Shown: positions 15,177 to 23,589 of the stretch, piece by piece
How the letters are laid out: each line of letters starts with the position of its first letter
How positions within the stretch are numbered: the first letter of the stretch is position 1
Origin: CAYJBH01 sp964368625
GTDB taxonomy: Bacteria > Bacillota > Clostridia > Oscillospirales > Ruminococcaceae
Assembly (NCBI GenBank): GCA_964368625.1
Contig: CAYJBH010000002.1
Span: 62,001-126,000 of the forward strand
Direction of reading: 5' to 3'
DNA: 64,000 nt
Notes under the pieces: generated by a model
Databases searched by the model: none
Seen by the model: only the letters and a program-made list of their open reading frames with translations
What the model was told of the DNA's origin: nothing
Made by a program: the position numbers and the translations under genes

Positions 15177-16182
15177 TATTTTTCCCCTGCAGAATTACCA
15201 AAATTTCAAATATATATCTATATAATAATACACTGCGATCTACCGATGATGATTTTAACTTTAAATCAGAATCTATTAGTAACTTAATTATCAGCGACAG
15301 CTTCCTGGGCGGTAATTTGTTCGCAAGTTCTGAAGCTTTCTTCAAACGGTAATCGCTTCCTTTGTATCCAAAATCCTTAAAAACTGCCCTATAGTCTCTT
15401 GAAGAAGTGCCACCAATCTTTACCCTGTAAACATCAATAAATGAATTGCTAATTGCGGCTAAGATTGCAATGGGCTCATTGCCTTGATCAATTAAGATAT
15501 CCAGCCTTTTAAAACACTCACTGAAGTTTTTATTAGTTAACATATTAATTAATGAAAAAATATCCGAAGAGAGTATTGTTGTTCCAATCTGTTCTACATC
15601 ACTAGTCCTAATTTCTGAATAGTTGCAATATGCAGCCAATTTTTCCAGTTCATTGTTTAGAAACAAGATATCATGCGAATATTTATTGACCACAAGGTCA
15701 ACGACGCTATTTTCAACTGTACACCCCAAAGCCTTTACAGTTGAAATCGAGTGCTTTTTTAGTTTCTCGAACGTCAATTTCGCAATATTTTTACAAATTC
15801 CATTCTTTTCGAATATATTTTTTAGTGATTTTGCGCGTTTACCTTCTGCAGCGTACCTATCTGTATAGTTAATGAATATTGCTACTCTGCAGGACTCTGA
15901 TAGCTCAATCGAGCTACAAAACAACTCAAAATCATCATCATTAAATTTTGCTAAATCTGAAATTCTAATAACTATAATTTTCTTGTCACTAAAGAAGGAC
16001 ATCAGGCCTAGTTCAGCAACTAACTCTGATATGTCAAACTCTCCTTGCTCATACCGGGTTAACTCCTGAGATTCATTATCTGCAATAAACTCAGACTCTG
16101 CTAGTCTTAAAAGAGATAACTCTTCACTTGAATATAGGATGAAGTCAATTCGGTTATCCTTTTTTACAGTCAATTGATTCAA
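15157..16182 (-). CDS. holA: DNA polymerase III delta subunit (clamp loader)
   Basis: A 341-residue subunit of the clamp loader that opens the beta clamp during replication. Although divergent, it has the HolA order: an N-terminal domain without a working P-loop, KKIIVIRISDL and an IFINYTDR-like strand near 65-115, a helical middle with VNKYSHDILFLNNELEKLA (about 170-190), and the C-terminal collar domain with DIFSLINMLTNKNF and LDILIDQGNEPIAILAAI. The start is TTG 16182, 8 nt after GAGG; no better ATG exists nearby. It follows comEC after 3 bp, an arrangement common in Firmicutes. Confidence 0.88.
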   Translation of the reverse strand: MNQLTVKKDNRIDFILYSSEELSLLRLAESEFIADNESQELTRYEQGEFDISELVAELGLMSFFSDKKIIVIRISDLAKFNDDDFELFCSSIELSESCRVAIFINYTDRYAAEGKRAKSLKNIFEKNGICKNIAKLTFEKLKKHSISTVKALGCTVENSVVDLVVNKYSHDILFLNNELEKLAAYCNYSEIRTSDVEQIGTTILSSDIFSLINMLTNKNFSECFKRLDILIDQGNEPIAILAAISNSFIDVYRVKIGGTSSRDYRAVFKDFGYKGSDYRLKKASELANKLPPRKLSLIIKLLIDSDLKLKSSSVDRSVLLYRYIFEILVILQGKNNGNYRS

Positions 16183-16185
16183 TTT

Positions 16186-18237
16186 TTATACCTCAATTAC
16201 GTATGATCTATCCGGTTTTATTTTAAACGTAACAATATCCTCAAAAGGTAAAACCACATCAGCTTTATAATCTATTCCTGCTGTTGGCTTTCTTGTAAAG
16301 AGCATTACCGTTTCGATATTATGTTGCTTCGATGAACCTGCAACAACTAAATCCTGTCTCCCATAACTGCTGAAATCAACCTCACCACTTGCCATTGCAA
16401 CATTAAATCCTGCAATATCTAATAGTGAAACATTACTGTTTGGTTGCTTTCTTAGCGTAATTGTAACATTATCCATTATGGTCAATTCCGTACTAAACAA
16501 ATCTTGCTCTTCAAATACATAAATATTTTCTGAAGTAAGACTTAAGCTTGAATCTGAGTGGCTAATATCAACTATATAATCTATTTTTCTTATATTTAGC
16601 TTTGATAGATATCTTTCCACCTCATCATTGTTACTCTTAGTTCCACGGTATATTACTGCAGCATCACTATTCTTAGTTATAACAATAACTGGATTTTGAG
16701 TTTCTCCTACAACAGCAACATGCAGCATATTATAGTCTAAAATATAGTATGATATTATTCCAACAGCTACTATAATTGCACCGCCTAAAATGACCTGCTG
16801 TGGCCTATATACAAGACTAAGAAGAAATCCTACACTAAAGGCAATCAATAATACTATGAATGGATAATCACCGTTAAAATTAATAAACTGCCATTCAATA
16901 TTTGCTACAAATCTAGCAATACCTGTTAATGCATCAATTAAAACCTCTGCTATTTTAAAGATAAAAGCTGAAAATTGTGTTAAAGGCAGAAATGTTGTAA
17001 CAATACCTAGCAAAACCGTTGCGATTATTGGTGTTGTAAGCAATACTATCACAATATTTGCCGGTATTGCTAGTAATGAAAATCCGCCTCCCAATGCAGC
17101 AAATACGGGCATAGTTGCAATTATCGCAGCTATCGATGTTACTGCAGCACTAATGAGTGCGTATAGGTATCTGTTTTTCTTTTTCAGGGTAAAGAGTGAT
17201 ATAAAATAGGCTTCATTTGCATACAGAATACCAACCGTTGCAAATAGAGATAAAAGCAAGGATAAATCTATCGCTGAGTATGGGTTTAGCAATGTTACTA
17301 CTAAAATTGCTAAACCAAGCGATGTATAAGAGTCGGCTCGCTTGGAAATTAATTTTGATACCGACAACATAACGACAACAAAAGCAGCTCGCACTATAGA
17401 GAGGCGTACTCCACATAGCAGCGTATAAAGTATTACAGTTAGTATTAATACAGGATAAATAATATACCTGTTTTTTGTTACTCTTCTAAGTAAAAACAGC
17501 AATATTCCACATAGTATAGAAAGGTGCAATCCAGAAACAACAAGTACATGAGAGAGCCCTGCCTTACTAAAATCCAAAACAATTTCATAGGGCAGACCGG
17601 TACGGTCACCATATGTTATTGCTGCTGCTACTCCTGAATTTTCAGGCGTTAAGTAAGGTAAAACACGCTGAGTTAAGCTTGTTTGTAAACTGCTAAAATA
17701 ATACCCTATTCCATTTCCTTGTGATATAATTCCTAACCCGTCACTATAAACTGCACTTATGAATATGCCATCAATATAATAATCTAAATCTGCAACACCT
17801 GTATCATTAACTATAATATTACAGCTAATTATTTGTCCTTCCATTATTTCTTCTGGGCAATCGTTAATGCTTATTAATCGACCATTAGGAATAGCATCGG
17901 ATTGAGTTGTTTTTATGGTGACCACTGTGGTCCCATGCACATTTCCTCTTGTTTCTTCAACCACCCCTTCAACCATCTGTAGTCCTGTTGGCAGTTGCTC
18001 TTTTCCACCAATATAAATTGAATTAAACAAAGCTAAATATAGCTGTGCTACTGCCGCCGCCGCAACAATGATTGATATTGTTATTGCAGTAACTTTGTTG
18101 TTTTTTCTTATTAAAAACGCAACAATAAGAAATGCTACAGACAGGATAAATACGACTATTAAACCTATATCGGTTAATATAGCCACCATTAATGAAAATA
18201 GAAAGCTAAACCCAAAATAAGCTAATGGCCGTCGCAT
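16186..18237 (-). CDS. comEC: ComEC/Rec2 competence DNA-channel protein with degenerate lactamase-like domain
   Basis: A 683-residue polytopic membrane protein expected to pass single-stranded DNA through the membrane during transformation. Residues 1-70 hold the first helices, about 85-180 an OB-fold-like DUF4131 part (VEGVVEETRG), and about 215-480 the Competence domain with GLSHVLVVSGLHLSIL. The C-terminal 180 residues align with the metallo-beta-lactamase domain, but the HxHxDH metal motif is replaced by SHSDSSL, so nuclease activity is unlikely. ATG 18237 lies 2 nt after the preceding stop, indicating coupling. comEA lies 16 kb away, not beside it. Confidence 0.88.
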   Translation of the reverse strand: MRRPLAYFGFSFLFSLMVAILTDIGLIVVFILSVAFLIVAFLIRKNNKVTAITISIIVAAAAVAQLYLALFNSIYIGGKEQLPTGLQMVEGVVEETRGNVHGTTVVTIKTTQSDAIPNGRLISINDCPEEIMEGQIISCNIIVNDTGVADLDYYIDGIFISAVYSDGLGIISQGNGIGYYFSSLQTSLTQRVLPYLTPENSGVAAAITYGDRTGLPYEIVLDFSKAGLSHVLVVSGLHLSILCGILLFLLRRVTKNRYIIYPVLILTVILYTLLCGVRLSIVRAAFVVVMLSVSKLISKRADSYTSLGLAILVVTLLNPYSAIDLSLLLSLFATVGILYANEAYFISLFTLKKKNRYLYALISAAVTSIAAIIATMPVFAALGGGFSLLAIPANIVIVLLTTPIIATVLLGIVTTFLPLTQFSAFIFKIAEVLIDALTGIARFVANIEWQFINFNGDYPFIVLLIAFSVGFLLSLVYRPQQVILGGAIIVAVGIISYYILDYNMLHVAVVGETQNPVIVITKNSDAAVIYRGTKSNNDEVERYLSKLNIRKIDYIVDISHSDSSLSLTSENIYVFEEQDLFSTELTIMDNVTITLRKQPNSNVSLLDIAGFNVAMASGEVDFSSYGRQDLVVAGSSKQHNIETVMLFTRKPTAGIDYKADVVLPFEDIVTFKIKPDRSYVIEV

Positions 18238-18239
18238 AT

Positions 18240-18779
18240 TTATTTAAAGAACAGCGGTAGTGGGGCAAGGTAAACTAAATCATCTCTGTCCTGTGCTTCA
18301 CCTTCTGCTAGAACTGCACCCTTGCAAACTGCTTGCGCATTTGCTGTATCAACAATTTGTTCCATAGCATATAAAGATCCGCCGGTGCTTATAACATCAT
18401 CAACAATGTAAATTCGTTTTCCTTCCATCAATTTAAGGTCGTTGCTGTCCATTACTAAATGTTGCTCTCTTGCAGTAGTTATACTTCTAACATCAAACAT
18501 TTTTGGCTCACTCATATACAGCTTTGTTCCTTTACGAGCTACTATGTATGGTTTACCCGAACACCGCGCCATCTCATAAACTAGAGGTATACTTTTAGCC
18601 TCAGCAGTAAACAAGATATCAAAATCTGGGGCTTTACTCAACAGTTCACTAGCACAAGCCATGGTTAGCTCAACATCATTAAACATATTAAATGCAGCTA
18701 TAGAAAGCCTGTCGTCCACTACACATATTGGCAGTTCTCGTTTTAATCCGGCAATTTCTATGGAATAAAAGTCTGGCAT
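18240..18779 (-). CDS. Adenine phosphoribosyltransferase-like protein
   Basis: A 179-residue type I phosphoribosyltransferase. The PRPP-binding motif VDDVISTGGS at 126-135 is intact, and a preceding LFTAEAKSIPLVYEMA block is typical of Apt-like proteins, which convert adenine plus PRPP to AMP. The flexible-loop region KLYMSEP is shorter and different from classical Apt, so the base acted on is uncertain; a regulatory PurR-like role without a DNA-binding domain is less likely. ATG 18779 is preceded by AAAGGAG. The longer frame to 18815 overlaps the HIT gene and has no RBS. It sits between the HIT gene and comEC. Confidence 0.75.
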   Translation of the reverse strand: MPDFYSIEIAGLKRELPICVVDDRLSIAAFNMFNDVELTMACASELLSKAPDFDILFTAEAKSIPLVYEMARCSGKPYIVARKGTKLYMSEPKMFDVRSITTAREQHLVMDSNDLKLMEGKRIYIVDDVISTGGSLYAMEQIVDTANAQAVCKGAVLAEGEAQDRDDLVYLAPLPLFFK

Positions 18780-18799
18780 AAGAGATTCTCCTTTTAATA

Positions 18800-19135
18800 T
18801 TATAACTTCGGCCAATCAAGCGTTTTTCCGCCGAGAAGATGAAAATGTAGGTGTGCAACAGATTGTCCACCCTCCTCACCTATGTTCGTAACTAAACGGT
18901 AACCATTTGATAATCCTTGTTCACGAGCTACAACCTCTGCAACGGAAAACACCTTTGATGACAATTCTGCTTTTCCCTTTAGCTCAGTAGCATCCTTAAT
19001 GTGCGTTTTAGGTATTATAAGTAGATGCACAGGAGCTATCGGCGCAATATCTTTTATCACAAAGAAATTATCATCTTCATAGACCAAATTGTATGGTATT
19101 TCTCCTTCAAGCATTCTGCAGAAAAGACAACTCAT
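18800..19135 (-). CDS. HIT-family nucleotide hydrolase (HinT-like)
   Basis: A 111-residue cytosolic protein of the histidine-triad family, which hydrolyses purine nucleoside phosphoramidates such as AMP-lysine. The triad HLHFH at 95-99 followed by LLGG is complete, and the N-terminal CLFCRMLEGEIP includes a CxxC pair typical of bacterial HinT. ATG 19135 lies 6 nt after GGGGGAG; a TTG two codons upstream overlaps that box and is less likely. It lies 52 bp after alaS and upstream of the phosphoribosyltransferase gene. HinT is known to act on aminoacyl-adenylates in some bacteria, which fits a place next to alaS (inference). Confidence 0.9.
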   Translation of the reverse strand: MSCLFCRMLEGEIPYNLVYEDDNFFVIKDIAPIAPVHLLIIPKTHIKDATELKGKAELSSKVFSVAEVVAREQGLSNGYRLVTNIGEEGGQSVAHLHFHLLGGKTLDWPKL

Positions 19136-19187
19136 TCTCAACTCCCCCTAATTAATATTCAAATGAAATTAAAAAACTAAAGTTAAA

Positions 19188-21824
19188 CTATAACATTTCT
19201 TTAACTTCGGTTATAATAACATCAAGGTTATCTGCAGATTTTAGCCCGCCCATTGCAAAATCAGGTTTTCCTCCGCCGTTTCCTCCAAATTTGGAGGCTA
19301 CAAATTTAATTAAGTTACCGGCTGATTTACCCTTTGCAATCGCACCCTTTCCACAAGAGGCTACCATCATAATTTTATCTGGATTAGAGGCAATTAAGAA
19401 CACAATACTATTATCATCTTCTGATTTCAACCCTGCTGTACAATCCCTTAAAGTGTTTGCATCAATGTTATTAAGAACACCTGTATATAATTTAATTCCA
19501 TCAATGTTAATAACTCCGCTCTTTACATCAGCAAGTTGATTATCAGCTGCTGCTGATTTTAGTGAAGCTATAGTGGAATCCTTATCCTTAAGCTCAGCAA
19601 CCATAGCAGTCATCTTGTTTGGAAGTTCTGTAGGATTATTTAGCTTGATAATATCACTACATGTAGATAGCAATGAGTCTCGCTCCTTAATATAGTTTAG
19701 CACGCCAATACCAGTCGTCGCTTCAACTCTTCTAACGCCTGCAGCAACAGAGCTTTCTGATAATAACTTAAAACACCCTATCTGTGAGGTGTTGGTAACA
19801 TGACAGCCGCCGCAAAATTCTACAGAATACTCCCCTGCGGCTACAACCCTAACTATATCACCATATTTTTCACCAAACAAGGCCTGTGCACCCAATTCTT
19901 TAGCCTTTTCTATTGCCATCTGCTCGGCAGTTACTGTTAGATTTTGAAAAATAACCGAGTTTACCTTTTCTTCAATGACAGAAATTTCATCAGAAGTCAT
20001 CTGCGAAAAGTGTGTAAAATCAAAGCGTAATCTGTTATTATCAACATATGATCCCGCCTGGTGTACATGATTGCCAAGTGTTTCAATTAAAGCTTGCTGC
20101 AGTAGATGTGCAGCGGTATGATTTCTTTTTATTGCATCGCGTCTATGAGCGTCGACCTCTGCGGTCAGTTTCATCCCCTCGCTAATTTCGCCTTCTAGAA
20201 GTCTGCATTTGTGTAGATACAATCCACCGGAAATTTTAACGGTGTCTACAACCTCTAAATTAAGATTATCGTTATAAAAACGACCGGTATCGCCTACCTC
20301 TCCGCCTCCTTCTGCGTAAAAAGGAGTTTTGTTAAGAATTACTGCAATGTCTTCTAACGGCAAATCATCAACCTCAACTGAGTCTGTTAACTCACCGGCA
20401 ACTGCAATTGCATTGACAGTAGCTGTAACTATAAGGTTGTCATATCCTACAAATTTAGTAGGATTTATGCTTTTTCCTGCAAACACTTCCTCTGCCCAGC
20501 TTGCATCGCCAAGTTTAGCTCTTGCCTCTCTAGCAGTATCCTTTTGCTTTTGAAGTAGCTTTTTATACTCATCCTCATCGAGTGTGAGCCCATGTTCAGA
20601 CAAGATTTCTTTTGTTAAGTCTAGCGGGAAACCAAATGTATCACTAAGTTTAAATGCTATGTCACCACCAAGAATCTTAGTTTTTGATCCAGCTAGCTTA
20701 TCAATTTCAGCAAGAAGAAGAGTCGAACCGCTATCGATGGTCTTAGCAAAACGTTCTTCTTCAACGCCTATAACCTTTTTAATGTATACTTCATTCTCTA
20801 ATAACTCTGGGTATGATTCTTTATTTAGCTGTATTACAGTATCACTGAGGGTTTGCAAAAACGCTCCGTTTATACCAAGCAATCTGCCGTGTCTTGCTGC
20901 ACGCCGCAACAATCTACGCAAAACATATCCCCTACCTTCGTTACTTGGGATTACTCCATCACCAACTAAAAACACAGTACTACGTATATGGTCAGTAACA
21001 ACCCTAACCGAAATATCCTTTGCCTTATCCTGATTATATGTGTATCCCGCAAGCTCCTCAATCTTGCTAATAATTGAGCGCATTGTATCAACCTCGAATA
21101 GGTTACCCACATCCTGCATTACACAGGCGAGACGCTCGAGTCCCATTCCGGTATCAATATTGCCATGTTCCATCTTCTCATAATTGCCTTTGCCATCAGA
21201 TATGAACTGCGTGAATACAAGGTTCCATACCTCAACATACCTATCACATTCACACCCAACCTTGCAATTTTCATCTCCACAACCGTGTTGACTCCCTCGG
21301 TCAAAATAGATTTCACTACAGGGGCCGCATGGTCCGGCTCCAATTTCCCAAAAATTATCTTCCTTTCCAAAACGAACCATACGTTCTGTAGGAATGTTTT
21401 GCTTCTTTGTCCATATATCATACGCTTCATCATCCTGCTCATAGACAGAAAAGTATAGTTTTTCAAGTGGTATTTCAAGCTCGTTAATGAAAAAATCATA
21501 CGCATGTTGAATTGCCTCATCTTTGAAATATGCAGCAAAAGAAAAATTGCCAAGCATCTCAAAAAAAGTACCGTGACGAGCCGTTATACCAACATTTTCA
21601 ATGTCAGGTGTACGTATACATTTTTGACATGAGGTGGCTATATTTCCCGGGACATGCTCCTGTCCGAGAAAATATTTTTTTAGCGGAGCCATTCCGGAAT
21701 TAATTAGTAGTAAACTCTTATCGTCTGACGGAACCAATGAAAAGCTACCAAACCTATAGTGGCCACGTTTTTCAAAAAAGGTTAGATATCTCTCACGGAG
21801 CTCATTTAGCCCAGTCCATTGCAT
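19188..21824 (-). CDS. alaS: Alanyl-tRNA synthetase
   Basis: An 878-residue class II synthetase that charges tRNA-Ala and clears Ser or Gly mischarges. It shows the catalytic domain starting LRERYLTFFEKRGHYR, the tRNA-recognition domain, the editing-domain zinc motifs HNHTAAHLL (about residue 560) and CGGCHVTNT (about 660), and a C-Ala domain ending in GGGKPDFAMGG. Length is standard. The start ATGCAATGG at 21824 follows GAGGTG; an upstream ATG at 21836 overlaps this box. It is the first gene of a minus-strand run down to rnmV, read from a perfect promoter only some 30 bp upstream. There is no room for a T-box leader. Confidence 0.97.
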   Translation of the reverse strand: MQWTGLNELRERYLTFFEKRGHYRFGSFSLVPSDDKSLLLINSGMAPLKKYFLGQEHVPGNIATSCQKCIRTPDIENVGITARHGTFFEMLGNFSFAAYFKDEAIQHAYDFFINELEIPLEKLYFSVYEQDDEAYDIWTKKQNIPTERMVRFGKEDNFWEIGAGPCGPCSEIYFDRGSQHGCGDENCKVGCECDRYVEVWNLVFTQFISDGKGNYEKMEHGNIDTGMGLERLACVMQDVGNLFEVDTMRSIISKIEELAGYTYNQDKAKDISVRVVTDHIRSTVFLVGDGVIPSNEGRGYVLRRLLRRAARHGRLLGINGAFLQTLSDTVIQLNKESYPELLENEVYIKKVIGVEEERFAKTIDSGSTLLLAEIDKLAGSKTKILGGDIAFKLSDTFGFPLDLTKEILSEHGLTLDEDEYKKLLQKQKDTAREARAKLGDASWAEEVFAGKSINPTKFVGYDNLIVTATVNAIAVAGELTDSVEVDDLPLEDIAVILNKTPFYAEGGGEVGDTGRFYNDNLNLEVVDTVKISGGLYLHKCRLLEGEISEGMKLTAEVDAHRRDAIKRNHTAAHLLQQALIETLGNHVHQAGSYVDNNRLRFDFTHFSQMTSDEISVIEEKVNSVIFQNLTVTAEQMAIEKAKELGAQALFGEKYGDIVRVVAAGEYSVEFCGGCHVTNTSQIGCFKLLSESSVAAGVRRVEATTGIGVLNYIKERDSLLSTCSDIIKLNNPTELPNKMTAMVAELKDKDSTIASLKSAAADNQLADVKSGVINIDGIKLYTGVLNNIDANTLRDCTAGLKSEDDNSIVFLIASNPDKIMMVASCGKGAIAKGKSAGNLIKFVASKFGGNGGGKPDFAMGGLKSADNLDVIITEVKEML

Positions 21825-21853
21825 TATACACCTCATTGTTATTTTTCCGTATA

Positions 21854-21882
21854 ATTATATAACTTCAGCTGCATTTTGTCAA
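21854..21882 (-). promoter_or_regulatory. Consensus sigma-A promoter of the alaS operon
   Basis: On the minus strand a perfect TTGACA (21882-21877), a 17-bp spacer and a perfect TATAAT (21859-21854) end 29 bp before the alaS ATG, leaving a leader of about 20-25 nt. Confidence 0.85.
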
Positions 21883-22030
21883 TATAACACTGCTTTCTTT
21901 CAGGTTAATGTTTTTGCTTTGTATAACATGTATAATTCTATAGTTTTTTTATTAATTTAAAAATTAAATTAAAACATAAACAAAAAATATATTTTTTTAT
22001 GTGCTAAACATAGAAATATTACTGTTTTTA

Positions 22031-22059
22031 TTGTCAAAAATTGTAATTAGTGGTATTAT
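22031..22059 (+). promoter_or_regulatory. Sigma-A promoter of the Spo0A-like gene
   Basis: TTGTCA (22031-22036), a 17-bp spacer and TATTAT (22054-22059). The predicted leader is about 80 nt. Confidence 0.5.
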
Positions 22060-22146
22060 TCTAATATAAAATAAACATTTCTTAGTAGAATAATTAATTA
22101 AACTACTATTAGGAGTGGCATCCTTATTCGATGTCAATATGAATCA

Positions 22147-22923
22147 ATGGAAGCTACAAAAATAAAAATGCTAATTAATGAATCCGATTGTATCTCATCA
22201 AAGCGATGCCAAGAACTTCTTTGGCGGGCTGATATTGAGGCCGATTTGTGTTGCACTGACGGTATTGGTTTATTAAATAGAATAAACTCTGTAAATTATG
22301 ACCTGTTGCTAACCGATGTGTTTGTTCCTGCTATTGATGCAGTTAGATTAAAAAAGTTATATGATAAAAGGTCTTGTCGTCCACTTAAATTTTATGGTTT
22401 ATTACAGGCAAGTAACAGAGATATTGAAACAACAATTATTAACGCAAATTTTTCTTACTACTTTATAAAACCACGTGATGAGTCAATAGTTGCATCTACT
22501 ATAGTCGAGCAACTATCACGAGATAGATATGGTTTGAATCCATTTGATAAAAACGATGAGATCATATTGGCAATGCTAAGAAATCTAAATATTTCTTCTG
22601 ACCATTTAGGTTTTCATTATGCTTACTATTCTGTTCTTCTTTATATTGAGTATGCCGATGTTTCTTTATCAATTACTAAAATTGTATACCCAATGGTTGC
22701 TAAAAAATATAACACTACTGCCGGATTGGTTGAAAAAACAATTAGGGCTTCAATTGAATCTTCTTGGAGCTTAGCTAATCCAATTTACCAAAGTAAATAT
22801 TTTGGGTATAGTAATCAAGACGATAAAAAACGTCCCACTAATCTTCAATTTATATCTACCCTAGCAAGCAATGTCCAGCTACAAAATAGGCGCGTTAAGC
22901 GTATTAATTTCGCCATGTCTTAA
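22147..22923 (+). CDS. Divergent Spo0A-like response regulator
   Basis: A 258-residue protein whose C-terminal domain is clearly Spo0A-like: ITKIVYPMVAKKYNTTAG, a WSLANPIYQSKYFGY block and KRPTNLQFISTLASN. The N-terminal receiver keeps the phosphorylatable Asp (D57 in LLLTDVFVP) and the KP pair (IKPRD), but the acidic pair that binds Mg2+ is ES instead of DD (residues 12-13) and the conserved Thr/Ser is Leu. Recognition-helix residues also differ from sporulating Spo0A. It may work without phosphorylation or with weak phosphate response. The start is uncertain: ATG 22147 is 31 nt after the AGGAG box. An ATT at 22126 is in frame and better spaced, and a mini-ORF lies between. A terminator follows. 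Confidence 0.8.
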   Translation: MEATKIKMLINESDCISSKRCQELLWRADIEADLCCTDGIGLLNRINSVNYDLLLTDVFVPAIDAVRLKKLYDKRSCRPLKFYGLLQASNRDIETTIINANFSYYFIKPRDESIVASTIVEQLSRDRYGLNPFDKNDEIILAMLRNLNISSDHLGFHYAYYSVLLYIEYADVSLSITKIVYPMVAKKYNTTAGLVEKTIRASIESSWSLANPIYQSKYFGYSNQDDKKRPTNLQFISTLASNVQLQNRRVKRINFAMS

Positions 22924-22940
22924 CACATAGTTCTACATAT

Positions 22941-22980
22941 AACCGTATGTTGTTACACCATCTGACATACGGTTGTTTTT
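22941..22980 (+). terminator. Rho-independent terminator of the Spo0A-like gene
   Basis: A perfect 10-bp stem AACCGTATGT/ACATACGGTT (22941-22950 with 22965-22974) with a 14-nt loop is followed by GTTTTT. Confidence 0.8.
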
Positions 22981-22982
22981 GC

Positions 22983-23011
22983 TTGACTTAAACTAATAAC
23001 TGTGCTATAAT
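22983..23011 (+). promoter_or_regulatory. Sigma-A promoter of the lipoprotein-MBOAT genes
   Basis: TTGACT (22983-22988), a 17-bp spacer and TATAAT (23006-23011) lie 40 bp before the FMN-binding lipoprotein gene, right behind the preceding terminator. Confidence 0.8.
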
Positions 23012-23051
23012 TATACGAAATATTTTCATAAAAAGGGTTGCTTTAATAACA

Positions 23052-23525
23052 ATGACGGTGATTTCATTTATTAAAAAAATATTTTTATTATTGGTTTTAA
23101 TAACCTTAGCAACAATAGTTTTATCCGGATGTTCTCCAAGCTATATTGATGGTAGCTACCGAGTTGAATTCAGCGACTTTGATAGCCTCGGATTTAAGGA
23201 GTATGTCATAGCTGAAGTTGTAAACGGTGATGTAGTTTCGGTTAGCATTGGAGCTGTTGACAGCGAAGGTGTTACAAAAACTGATAATGAAGATTATAGA
23301 ACCGCAATGCAACTAGCTACCGGAACAACACCCGAAGATGTTTACGACACCCTTGACGGAAGATATTTATTATTAGCACAGAATAAAGACCTTGAGGGAA
23401 CAGTTGATGCCATTGCCGGAGCTACACTTTCCTCAAATAATTACGCTGTCCTGTTTGATGAGTTGCAGAACTCTTTTGTTACCGGAGAGACGTTGGTTGT
23501 TATTGATAATCTGATAGAGGAATAA
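23052..23525 (+). CDS. FMN-binding-domain lipoprotein
   Basis: A 157-residue lipoprotein: hydrophobic leader, lipobox LSGC with C27 as the lipidated residue, then a small domain ending in DAIAGATLSS (119-128). That block matches the flavinylation motif of FMN_bind domains, in which ApbE attaches FMN to the Thr (here T125). Such proteins carry electrons on the outer membrane face. AAAGGG lies before ATG 23052, a little further upstream than usual. It opens a run that continues, after 64 bp, with DUF4358 and the acyltransferase genes, although an electrochemical link to acylation is not obvious. Confidence 0.75.
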   Translation: MTVISFIKKIFLLLVLITLATIVLSGCSPSYIDGSYRVEFSDFDSLGFKEYVIAEVVNGDVVSVSIGAVDSEGVTKTDNEDYRTAMQLATGTTPEDVYDTLDGRYLLLAQNKDLEGTVDAIAGATLSSNNYAVLFDELQNSFVTGETLVVIDNLIEE

Positions 23526-23589
23526 TTGCATACCAACAATTAAAAGGAAGATACTAACATAAGAATAACTATAAGATTAGGAGAAAATA

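Larger units (their letters stand above)
21825..22146. other. Intergenic region between alaS and the Spo0A-like gene
   Basis: This 322-bp AT-rich stretch separates divergent genes. It holds the alaS promoter, the promoter of the Spo0A-like gene, and a leader with an AGGAG box followed by a three-codon reading frame (ATG TCA ATA TGA, 22131-22142). I looked for a T-box (AGGGTGGNACCGCG-like) on the alaS side and found none. No tRNA or other RNA gene is visible. Confidence 0.7.

Noticed and set aside
22029..22042. TTGTCAAAAA near the Spo0A-like promoter as a Spo0A box
   Set aside because: It coincides with the -35 element and similar TGTCAA strings arise as the complement of TTGACA; the altered recognition helix makes the consensus unreliable here.
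21825..22146. T-box riboswitch before alaS
   Set aside because: No AGGGTGGNACCGCG-like block on the minus strand and the promoter lies too close to the start codon.
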